NCBI GenBank assembly: GCA_051453625.1
Contig: JBOZIK010000001.1
Coordinates: forward strand, 93,941,688 to 94,005,687
From: Welwitschia mirabilis
Taxonomy: Eukaryota; Gnetophyta; Gnetopsida; Welwitschiales
Direction of reading: 5' to 3'
Length of the DNA: 64,000 bases
How positions within the stretch are numbered: the stretch's first letter is position 1; every line of letters starts with the position of its first letter. Shown in pieces: positions 1 to 9,360 of the stretch. The notes under the pieces were generated by a model. The model made no database searches. It was not told the origin of the DNA and saw only the letters and a list, made by a program, of their open reading frames with translations. The position numbers and the translations under genes were made by a program.

Positions 1-1130
1 AAGTTTAATTGGTAAATAATTCATAGATTTTAAACATTTGTTCATTAACTTTTTGAATTTTTCTAATGTTAGGTTTGGAGATTTTAACTAAGCCATTAAG
101 ATGTACCTTTTTTTATAAGATAAGGATCTAACCATTTAAAGGTTAACTTGTTATGTAAAAGATCACTTAAGTCTTGTATAAAATAATTGGTTGACTTAGT
201 TCAAATTATTTATGGGTTATTCTATTATTATGTTTGAACTTGGTTTGGGCTTTATGAATGAGCTGACGATGTATAGCACAGGTATGATTTTCATCTAAAT
301 GGTCAAGTTGAACTAATTAAGTGTAAAAGGTTTTCATCCAAGTTCACAAGGTTAAGTTAATGAATGGACTGATAGAAGTAATATGGTAAGCCTAGAGAGT
401 TTTGCTAAGTAATACGATAAGCTCAAAAAACATAGTTAATTTTAGAAGCCCATGTTTTCTTATTGACAGAGACTAATTTTTTAGGCATCTTTTTAATTTT
501 TCTATTTGTGTTTTCAGCTTAGCTACTAGTTTATGGATGATAAGAAATTACAATTTTATGTTTAATTTCAATGGATAAAAGAAGTTTTTGAAAAAGCTAA
601 TTAATAAAATGAATCCCTAGATCACTTATGATGACTCTAAGAAAAACAAAAATTTAAAAGATACAAGTTCAAAAAAAATTACAAGTAGTTCATGCATCAT
701 TCTTAGTAGTAGAAAAAGCTTTGACTCACTTAGTAATAAAATCAACGGTCACTAGGTTGTAATCCTATTATGAAAAGGTGGTTTAATAGAGATTATAAAG
801 TCAATTCCCCAATAATAAAAAGGTTCACATTCAAGAATAGATTTAAGGGGCATATCTTGAAAATGAGTTAGGATACCACAATGTTGACAAGCATCACACC
901 TTTTAGAAAAGTTAAAGTAGTCTTTAAAAAGGGTAGACTAATAGAAACCAAAGTGAAGAATTTTTATTATAGTCTTTTAGCCACTAAAGTATCCCCCACA
1001 TAGTCCACCATGACAAAGGTTAAAGATATTTAGTTTTTCCCATTTAAGCATACATTTATGCATGATTTGGTCTTTGCATCTTCGGTAAAGATGAAGTTCA
1101 TTCCACTCATAATCACCAATCCTATGTAGA
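1..1130 (-). pseudogene. Integrase remnant of copy A
   Basis: The complement reads as a Ty3-gypsy integrase broken by stops. The HHCC zinc-binding part is recognisable: a segment like YRRCKDQ...HGGLCGGYF lies near 980-1105 and the CDAC pair at 887-898. It is followed by a WGIDF-like core start near 800-830 and a VDFITKWVKAF-like stretch near 715-750. The C-terminal part near 60-290 resembles the LLYDTRL...WLGPY region of Athila-type integrases. Integrase would insert the element's cDNA. This copy is non-coding because of in-frame stops. Confidence 0.75.
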
Positions 1131-1312
1131 CAAGATTTTCATTGGTTATGATTCTAATGCTGAGGTATTTTTATGATAGCAAGGTAGTTTATAATATTAG
1201 TAAACCAAGGAGTGAGATGAGTAGAAGAGATAACATAAAGTTATTCCATAGCAAATGGTTGTTCATCCAAAAAAGAATAATTTATAGATAGTTCATCATG
1301 AGAACAAGAGAG

Positions 1313-1720
1313 TCAAGATAAGTAATCTATAATACTATTATGTTTTCTAGACTTATCAATGATGGTAAGATTAAATTTTTGCATGAGAAGGATCCACCTA
1401 ATGAGTTTAACACTAGAATATTTCTTGGTCATAAGATAATGTATACCTACATGATCAATGTAAACTTTGATATGGAAACTAAGAAGATAGTGTCTAAACA
1501 TTGATATGAAAACCAAGAAGATAGTGTCTTTCATGATCAAGGTAGAAAATGATGATAATAATTTCCTTTTTAGTAGTAGTGTAGTTGGATTAGGCTTTAG
1601 ATAAAGTTTTACTAAGATAAGATATTTATTTAAGACCATTTTCACATTTTTGGCCAGGAACACAACAATGTTACTAGTGTCACATATGAGTTTAAAATCT
1701 TTAATCCAATAAAGACCCAT
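1313..1720 (-). pseudogene. RNase H remnant of copy A
   Basis: A 135-codon open stretch on the minus strand matches the RNase H (RT connection) domain of plant Ty3-gypsy polyproteins. DFKLICDTSN corresponds to the usual DFxLxCDAS start, YIDHVGIHYLMTKK to the YTDHxALxYLLxKK motif, and LIRWILLMQKFNLTI to the LIRWxLLLQEFDLxI motif. It ends in a DYLS form of the ADxLSR motif. Several catalytic-region residues are changed and no surrounding frame is intact. It lies between the RT (higher coordinates) and integrase (lower coordinates), as expected. Confidence 0.85.
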
Positions 1721-1739
1721 AACAATAGGCTTAGAAGAA

Positions 1740-2480
1740 ATTTTATCTTTAAGTTAACAAGAATCATCCCAATCAAATTTAGTTTCTTTTTCAAATATTA
1801 AATGAAGGGATTTATAAACCCTAGCATAATATTGAATAAAATGATGACAAAAATAAGCATGACCAAGAAATTATCTAACTTGTTTGACATTATCTAGAGG
1901 GTCCAGGTTTTTAATGATACCAACTTTTGCAAGGTTTATCTTGATCCCTTCATTCAAAATGTGGTGGCTTAGAACAATACCATTATTGAAAAGGAAGAAA
2001 TTCTTTTCCCAACTCAAGTGTAGGCCACTCTGTATACATGATCTAAGACTTTCTCTTACCTTTTTATGATTTGTTTAAAAGTTTCACCAAATATGGAGAA
2101 GTCATCCATAAATATTTCAATAAATTCCTCTATCATGTTAGAAAAGATACCCATCATTGATAGTTAAAAAGTCTCATGGGCATTACAAAATCCAAAAGGC
2201 ATTCTTCTAAAGGTGAAAGTTCCAAAAGAAGAGGTAAAAGTGTTTTTACTTGATCTTGACTTACTATGCAAACTTGATTGTAGCCACTATACCCATCAAG
2301 AAAACAATAGTAGGCATGTCCTTAAATTCTATCAAGTACTTAATTAAGAAAGGGTAAAGGAAAATGATCCTTTTTAGTGAACTCATTAAGTTTTTTAAAA
2401 TTAATAAATAGTGTCCATTACCTGTACTTTTAATGAACTACCATGAAGGGGTTAACCCACTCACTATTAGATATAGCATA
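1740..2480 (-). pseudogene. Reverse transcriptase remnant of copy A
   Basis: The complement reads through the RT fingers and palm in several frames. WVNPFMVV-like and KLNEFTKKDHFPLPF-like stretches lie near 2340-2465, and the highly conserved AYYCFLDGYSGYNQ near 2268-2315. FRRMPFGFCNAHETF follows, then EEFIEIFMDDFSIFGE with the catalytic FMDD at 2101-2112. The wording is typical of Athila/Tat RTs. Stops and frameshifts separate these blocks, so the enzyme cannot be made. The shared segment in copy B is largely deleted. Confidence 0.85.
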
Positions 2481-3099
2481 GATGATCTCAGCATCTATAA
2501 GTTTAATAATTTCATTTTTTGACTACTTGCTTAAGGGCTAGGTTGAGCCTTCATTAGGGTTATCTAACTAGGTTAGCATTATCTTTAAGGTAGATTTTAT
2601 ATTAAACTATGAAAGAAAGAATAATAGCTAAGTCTTTGTGGGTCTATGCAAAGGAATTTTCCTTAGAAGCTAAAAGTGCAACCAAGTTGGATTCCTATTA
2701 GGGAGTAATAAGATCACTTATTATTAAAGGTTTCTTTAGATGATTAGATAGAAAAATGTATTTTAGACCTTTGGGCAACAATTTTAGTTCTATGTTGTAA
2801 TTTTTGAGTTTTATTATTGAATTACCATCAATGAATATTGTCTCAGATTATTGTGGAGATGACAACAGTGGATAACACCCTTCAAAAGGTTTTTCATTAA
2901 GTAAATATATCAGACTTTCTCCCAATTTAAAAATTTCTTATGCTCATGCTCAAGACAATGTGTTTCAATTGGGTTATCATATAAAGTTGATTCATGTATC
3001 ATTATCAATCTCTTCTCAATTAGGTAATTCTATAAAAACAAGGTTGGTTTAAGTTCTTCTTCTACTTATAATTATTTCCTATTTCTTTTTCGGCGGCAT

Positions 3100-3480
3100 T
3101 AAGAACTCTAATGGTGAACTTCTTATTGCCTATGTGATATTCCATCATTCTGGTTTATGTGTTAATGATATAATGGATAGTTGCACAAAAGGCTCTTCCT
3201 AAGAGTAGTGAATAACCTCTTATCATATTCTATTTTAATGATAATCACATCTATGGGTACAAGAATTTTTCTATCTAATTACTAATTCTTTGACAATCCC
3301 TAAGGTTTCTTAATTAAAGTATTAACTAATTCTAAGATGATTTGTGTAGGTTCCACTTTATTTTCCAACTCAAGTAGTTTACATATGTGAAGGAACATGA
3401 TGTTTACACCTACTTCTATATTAATTAAGAATTTTCTAATTATTTTATTTTCTTTCAAAGTAATACTCGTTATTATTACC
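3100..3480 (-). pseudogene. Retropepsin (aspartic protease) remnant of copy A
   Basis: The complement near 3396-3407 reads VNIM within an IEVGVNIM context, which corresponds to the D-x-GAxVNxMP active-site region of plant Ty3-gypsy proteases. It continues as KLLELENKVEPTQIILELVN, matching the usual LGLxxLKPTxxxLQLAD flap region, and VPIDVIIIKIE matches the FPVDFVVLD strand. The catalytic Asp and Gly are altered and stops are present. The domain lies between gag and RT as expected. Confidence 0.7.
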
Positions 3481-3540
3481 CTAGTTTTTTAAATTTAGAA
3501 CACTTTTTCATGACTAAGTTGAAAATAACTTACGTAAGGA

Positions 3541-4540
3541 AGACTTTACTAGGGATGGTACACTTTTGTTTTCTTCTAACTAGATCTTTTTATAACTTAG
3601 AATATTTAGGATTTTCTTGTATGATTTTTTAAAAAGATAAGTTGATGTTTACCTCTTACATCAAGGCTTTTAAGTATTCATCATAAGTGGGATTAGTGTT
3701 TAACATATTAAACTAAGGAGTAGATGGTTTCATTCCTTTGTTTTCTTATAAAGAATTTTTAGTGATGGGCTTATTCTTTAATGTTAAAGAGAAGTTATAT
3801 TTATCCAAAATTTCTATATCATCCTCTTTCTTACTTTTTTCATTATTTTGGAAGTTGAAGCCTTGTGGGTAGGAGGTGTTGTATCATCTTCACTTATTAT
3901 TACTATCTCTAAATCTTCCTTAACTTTACTTGGGTTGGGCAAAGGTTGAGATGTAAGAGATCCTTATAATCATTGATGCACATTCATAAAGTTCNNNNNN
4001 NNNNNNNNNNNNNNNNNNNNNNNNNNNNNNNNNNNNNNNNNNNNNNNNNNNNNNNNNNNNNNNNNNNNNNNNNNNNNNNNNNNNNNNNNNNNNNAATGGT
4101 ATATTTTTATTTTATTCTAACTAGGTCTTTCCATAATTTAGCATACTTAGGATTTTCTTATAAGATTTTTCAAAAAGATAAGTTGATGTTCACCTATTGC
4201 ATCTAGTCTTTTAAGTATTCATCATAGGTAGGGTTCATATTTAACCTATCAAGCCAAGGAGTAGATGGTTTCTTCCATTTGTTTTCTTATTAAGAGTTTT
4301 TCATGGTAGGATTAGCATTTAAACTTGAAGGAAAGTTACACGTATTTAAAATTTCTATGTCATCTTCTTCCTTTATTTTTTTAATTATTTTTAGAAGTTA
4401 AAGGCTGAGGGCTAGGAGGTGTTGTATTATTTCCACTTCTAGTTACTACCTTCAAATCTTTTTTAACTTTATTTGGGTTAGGTAGAGATTGATATGCAAG
4501 AGATCCTTGTGGTTGTTGATTAGATAACATTGTTTATTAA
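3541..4540 (-). repeat. Duplicated gag-protease linker segment flanking an assembly gap
   Basis: Segments 3541-3994 and 4095-4540 are alignable along their length, for example around TAGATGGTTTC at about 3721 and 4261. They are offset by about 540 bp and separated by 100 Ns (3995-4094). The complement encodes the gag-to-protease linker, with YAKLWKDLVRIK-like wording corresponding to the YAKFLKDLCTxKRK motif found just before the protease in Athila-type elements. Copy B has a single corresponding segment near 15160-15560. The copies differ at roughly one base in six or seven by eye, so this is either an old tandem duplication or two different elements wrongly bridged. Confidence 0.7.
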
Positions 4541-5079
4541 AGAGCATTCACTAAGTTGTTAATGTTATTATTAGTTTTTTCTTGTGTCTTTTTTAGTTTT
4601 TATATTGAATCTTTAAGTGAATAATTTTTATTTGGGTGAAGGTTTGAGGTGTTTGATTGAAAATTAGAGTTATTTTGTTGAAGTTTAAATTTTTGAATCT
4701 ATTCTCAAAAAGTTTTCAATTTGATTATCCACTCAATCTTTATTGAAATTATGATGGGGTTTTAAAGTTGGAATGCCTTTAATTAAATGCACATACTTCC
4801 TTAAATATCCTTTTTTTACAAGTTGGTAATAAGGGATATTCTTTATTTGGATGAGAGTTTTCTTTCATATATATCAGCCTTTAAATTTTTTTTCCGTCTT
4901 TTACTACTTTTTCATCAACTATCATTTAAGTGTACTTCTCCAAAATGGTAGTGAAATCCTTAATCATATTAGTTAAATCATCTTTATTTTTTTATTTATC
5001 ATGTTTTAATTTTTTTAAATCTTTTATGATTTGGCCTATAATTTGATTTTTTCTAAGTTTGACTTATTTCCACTAGGTT

Positions 5080-5480
5080 TTCCAACAAATTTCATGCATC
5101 ATCTAAAGTCAAGTTCATCAAGTTGTCATCACAAGAAAAGTCTATAAGTTGTTTAGTTTGACTAGTCAATCCACTATGGAAATAATCCATCAATTCCTCT
5201 TTACAAAATTCATCAATAGGGTTGGAATGGATAGCTATGATGAAATTCTTACAAGTTGTAACATAATCCTCTTAAGGTGGTTATTAGAAGTTGATAACTT
5301 TCTTACTTCTTCTGTTATGGTACTTTTACTCAAAAATCTTTTAATAAAAACTTCTTACACTTGACTCCATGATTTAAGACTCTTATGTAAAATAGTTCTA
5401 AGCCAAAGTTTTCCTTTTCCTCTAAGTGTAATAAAAAAGATAATCATGAATGTACAATCACTAATACATTTCTTTCCATT
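5080..5480 (-). pseudogene. Gag (capsid) core remnant of copy A
   Basis: The complement reads as the retrotransposon gag domain. SNPIDEFCKEELMDYFHSG is followed by LTSQTKQLIDFSCDDNLMNLT and then DDAxNLLE. This matches the FYxGLxxxTRxxIDxxxxGxLMxxTxEEAxxLxE pattern of plant Ty3-gypsy Gag. A frameshift and stops upstream break the frame. Gag would form the particle around the RNA. The same segment is found in copy B at 15786-15900. Confidence 0.75.
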
Positions 5481-5680
5481 CCCTAAGATAAGCACAAGTT
5501 ACTCAATGTTAGCTGAATGTTAAAAAGTATCCTCTTTAAGTTCCTCCAAAAATGTTCGATATACACTCAAGTTTCTTAATTCTACAGCATCACTAGAAGA
5601 TAAATTGAAAGTATTTTGGATCTGAAATTTTTATTAGCATCTAAATCTCTAAGCATAGCATTTTCATTTAAAATCAACTA

Positions 5681-5929
5681 TCATGATTGGTGTACTAGAT
5701 GAAGTGATTGGCTTTTGTTTTGTGATGATTTCGACATAAATGAAAAATAAATGATAAGATCTACTTCTATACTATTATTTTCATAATTTTCTTTTGAAAA
5801 CTTTAACTCTAAGATAATAAAAACTAAAAAATCATCTTCTTCAATTCTTGAAATTTGCATAATTGGGATGTGCATATCTAGATTTTGCTCAAAGTAGAAT
5901 AATCCTTCTTTAATATTTTCCTTAATCAA
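5681..5929 (-). pseudogene. Gag N-terminal fragment of copy A
   Basis: An 82-codon minus-strand open stretch starts MIKENIKEGLFYFEQNLDMHIPIMQISRIEEDDFLVF. Copy B has a clear counterpart at 16447-16665 (MLIKENIREGLIHYEINPGMH...RVEQEDFFFF). A similar open stretch at the same place in two independent copies suggests a former coding region at the start of gag. I do not recognise a named domain. Confidence 0.45.
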
Positions 5930-5934
5930 GTTCT

Positions 5935-6412
5935 ACTCTTTTTGATATTTTGTATTTTTACTAAAATTCACCATGTTCCTATAGAAAATAAAAACCAAAA
6001 TAAAAAATAACTAACAGTAGTCCGCTTGGTCATAGGGACAACGAAAGGGACGACGATTAGAAAAATACAAAATTACTGAAATTAAAGAAATTCATTGAAA
6101 TTAGAAATTCAAGGGGGGTGTCATCATCCACCTTGCCATGGGGATGACAGTGAGGATGACAGTATGTTATTATTGCTATAAAAAGAAAATTTATAAAAAG
6201 AAAATAAATTTAAAAATTTGTGACTATCATTTTCATTATCATGTGAATGACAGAGGGGATGATAGTACTTATTAAAGCTATAGAAAATAAAAATTACAAA
6301 AACAAACCTTCTAAACTTAAAATAAAAATGTAGCATTATTTCAAATAAATAACCTGAACCAAAATTCAAGCCATTTATCTAGATAGTGATAAACCTCAAA
6401 CTTCTTGTAGCC
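5935..6412 (-). other. Leader between primer-binding site and gag of copy A
   Basis: AT-rich non-coding sequence between the primer-binding site and the gag start. It carries several copies of a short GGGGATGACA-like motif (about 6025-6050, 6120-6162, 6240-6270), also found in the adjacent LTR. An open stretch at 6124-6369 in this leader has no counterpart worth calling and is probably chance. Confidence 0.4.
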
Positions 6413-6432
6413 TTCCCTAATAAGGGTTTTAA
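6413..6432 (-). other. Primer-binding site of copy A (degenerate, tRNA-Asp type)
   Basis: The complement aligns with the plant tRNA-Asp primer-binding site used by Athila/Tat elements (expected core TGGCGCCGTTGCCGGGGA). The GGGAA end is kept and most differences are G-to-A or C-to-T. The position directly beside the presumed LTR end (TG at 6435) supports it. Weaker on its own than the copy B site. Confidence 0.5.
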
Positions 6433-6434
6433 AA

Positions 6435-7793
6435 TGTTGTGGTGTGAATTTGTGCACTCTTTAAGTCCTTAGGCAAAACCTGTAAATCACAATACTTGCA
6501 AAAAAAATACACACTAGTATAGATGAGAGTTAATCCAAATGTCATAATCTATTAAAGGCACTAAGCTAGGAGTTAGAGAATTGATTTTACAAAGTATTTT
6601 TAGGCCTCTTCCTTTTATAAATCAAAACAAAGAATAATGCAAATGTAATGCAAGATGAATGATGATGAAGCATAATGAGTCTATTTGAATTCTAATCCTT
6701 CTATCATAAGAATCAGTTCTTATAACTTAAATCAATCAGGAAGAGTTATCACTTATTCCTAACCAACATAAGCTATAATATATATCAAACAGAATGTACA
6801 TAAATGCAAATATAAAAATGGAATGAATTGAAGTACAATATAAGATCTAAACTAGTAATGCCAACCTTAATAAAGGTTTTCATTATGATCTAGATAAACT
6901 ATGAAATTATTACTAAATCATAATCAACTTAAACCATAAGGGAGGTTTACAGTATAGAAGTAAAAAGAGCTTTTATATTAATCATTAATCAACATCCACT
7001 TACAAACAAAGTAGCATAACCTCAATAGAGGATACTCAGCCCAACACCAAGAAAATTTTCTCTCCATAGCTAAGGGATAGACCTCTTATCCTTTAATCTT
7101 CCATCACTATAATATCTAATATAAAAGATGAAAAGGAAGTAAAGTCAATGGGGGGTATTTGTAGTTTTATGAAGGCAAAATCATAGAAGTTAGAGAAGAA
7201 ACCCTAGAAATAAACATGATGTGCATAACCCCATTACAAAGATAATCCATTTTTTTTCATACAAACTGACTGTTGTTCTGACTATCATGGGGATGACAAT
7301 GGGCATGATACTCCATAATATGAAGTGAGTCATTAACTTTCATATCCATAGTCAACTCCGTAGTTTTAGTTCATGTTAGCAGTGTTGTTTTCTTGCATGT
7401 TATGGGGACGATAATAGGGCTAACATCTCCTTAGATATGCTTGTTATAACTCTTAACTCCTCATTAGCTCCCAAATTTAACCCATATCAGTAGGGTTATC
7501 ATCCTCACTGTCATGGAGATGATAGAGGGGATGATAAGATTCTTTATCTTTTTAGCTTAAGAGAATCAGTCTCCTACATCATTGATCTTTCTTTTAAAAG
7601 ATTTAATATTAGAATAGGCCTGAAATACCTCCAAATATGTTAAGAATTTCATGTTTTAGTGATCATCCCATTAACTCTCCATAATCATCATAATTACATT
7701 TAAACCTGTATAAGTGTCTTATAACGTACTCAAAATACCCCATAAAAATTCTACAAATTAGCATTTAAATGGAGATAAATGAAATACCATAAA
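6435..7793 (-). repeat. 5' LTR of copy A (far end lost in gap)
   Basis: Aligns with 17124-18370 beside copy B, starting with a shared TGTTGT...TGYRWAT beginning (complement: the CA end of the LTR), and continuing through shared landmarks such as the ...CACTA.TATAGAT.AGAGT block and an ACCTCAAT.GAGGATAC.CA.CCCAACACCAA.GAA block. The length is at least 1.3 kb, as expected for this lineage. The outer end is hidden by the gap at 7794-7844. GGGGATGATA-type motifs occur at about 7276-7310, 7400-7420 and 7495-7535. Confidence 0.65.
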
Positions 7794-7844
7794 NNNNNNN
7801 NNNNNNNNNNNNNNNNNNNNNNNNNNNNNNNNNNNNNNNNNNNN

Positions 7845-8591
7845 TATAATATCTTATTTATGACATTAATACTTATGATATAATTTAATGTCCATCCATA
7901 CCTTTATTTTAAAATAGTATTAATAAATATGTTAATGTTATAGAACACTAGTGGTAAAACATGGAAAATGGTTCATACTTTAATACATATAATCTTAGGG
8001 GGAAGAATCATCCTAATTTTTCTTAGAAAAAAAATAATCAAAATTAGTTAATCAAGAGACCCATTTATTGATCTTACACTCATCCATTTTCTTTTAATTA
8101 CCAAAATTTATATCCATCTATCTTCTTTAAGGAATTAGTAAGTATATTCACAAAAAATTATGTTCAAATCAACTATAATCATGAATCCATTTTTAAATAA
8201 CATTCCTCATCATTAGTTAATTGTGAGTAAAATAGTCAATCCATCTTACAAATCCTTTAATTAGTCTAACAAACCCAAACTTAGATTCTCTATCATAAAT
8301 TAAAGTTAAATAGGCAAACTCCAAATAAGGATCAATCCACTTAGAAAAAACCAAAGCTATTCATCTTAAAAGTGGCATAAAGACTAATCAAGATGTAACT
8401 TAGAGTAAATTTAAATATTAGAGGAGGTAAAAGCAAAGGATGAAACTCCTTATTAAAAACCTTTGCTTTTTCCCAAGCTTTGAATAAAGAAAAGGAAAAA
8501 GATTTAGAAGAACCTTTGCTCATATATAAAGAGAATTTACATTTTCCTTAATGCCTTAGAAAGTAGAACACTAAAAAACAACAACTTGAGG
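7845..8591. other. AT-rich stretch, probably start of the plus-strand gag fragment
   Basis: No convincing protein similarity could be read here on either strand. Because the downstream plus-strand segment encodes the gag-protease junction, the missing gag should lie in this interval. It is too decayed, or was removed at the 7794-7844 gap. Confidence 0.3.
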
Positions 8592-9360
8592 TCTTAAAAA
8601 TTTTTAAGAAAGTTAAAATCAATATGCCTCTTTTAGAAGTGATTAAAAAGTTATCCTCTTATGCAAAAAGTTCCTTAAGGACATGTGCATTATAAAAAGA
8701 CACATGAATGTTAAAAGCAAAGCCTTTTTAGCCTAAAAAATAAGTATAATCATCTAAAATTAATTTTTGCCTAAGTAGAAAATTCCTAGTTGCTTAGAAA
8801 AAGGTATTACAATGGGAGATAAAAACATTAAGCAAACCTTATTAGATTTGGGAGTAAGTGTTAACATCCTACCTCGTTATGTATACAAGGAATCTAGCTT
8901 AGATGATCTTAAACATACTAAAATCCAATTTTAATTAACTAATAACTCTGTGAATTTACCATCAGAAATAGTTGATTATGTACTAGTCCAAGCCAATAAA
9001 TGTTATTTCCCAATAGACCTTATAGTCTTAGAAATGAATATAACAAAACATAATTTAATACTTATCATTTTAGGATAACCTTTTCTTACAACTTTCAATG
9101 GCTTCATTATATGTAGGAATGGTCAAATAAAGACATTATTTGATAACATGACTTTGAACTTAAAAATTTTAACATAATAAAATTACTAGGTGATTCTAAA
9201 GAGCTTAATAGTGTTAACGAGGTTTACGACTCAAAATGTTTTCCTAGTAAGCCAAATATTTCTTGTTCTATGCCATCACTTAAATATCTCTTTTGTAACT
9301 TCAAATCTTATAGTTATAATCCCTTTGAGTCTTCTGTAATGAGTCATTTTACAAAAGCAC
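8592..9360 (+). pseudogene. Gag-protease fragment of an Athila-like Ty3-gypsy element, plus strand
   Basis: Read on the plus strand, 8592-8680 gives VKINMPLLEVIKKLSSYAK, the VxxxIPLLDAIKQxPxYAKFLK linker found just before the protease. From about 8812 it gives TLLDLGVSVNILPRYVYKE, the LLDLGASVNxLPxxVY active-site region with DLG in place of DTG, as is normal in this lineage. It then gives EIVDYVLVQANKCYFPIDLIVLE and a LIILGxPFLTTFNGFIICRNG strand. Two in-frame stops interrupt it, one in the ILGRPFL motif where Arg is expected. The orientation is opposite to copies A and B, so this is a separate insertion. No RT follows. Confidence 0.8.

Larger units (their letters stand above)
1..7793 (-). 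mobile_element. Ty3-gypsy (Athila/Tat-like) element, copy A, degenerate, cut by window edge
   Basis: A minus-strand LTR retrotransposon. Going down in coordinate it shows the 5' LTR (6435-7793), tRNA-Asp-like primer-binding site (6413-6432), leader, gag, protease, reverse transcriptase, RNase H and integrase. The 3' LTR lies outside the window. Reading frames are broken by many stops and frameshifts, so no full polyprotein can be made. The order gag-PR-RT-RH-IN defines Ty3-gypsy. The tRNA-Asp primer type and the RT wording (AYYCFLDGYSGYNQ) fit the Athila/Tat branch. A 100-N gap (3995-4094) interrupts the gag-protease linker and lies between two copies of the same segment. Confidence 0.85.

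Noticed and set aside
1884-2069. Plus-strand open stretch of 61 codons
   Set aside because: It lies antisense to the copy A reverse transcriptase and has no similarity of its own.
6124-6369. 81-codon minus-strand open stretch
   Set aside because: It lies in the retrotransposon leader directly after the primer-binding site and has no counterpart in copy B.
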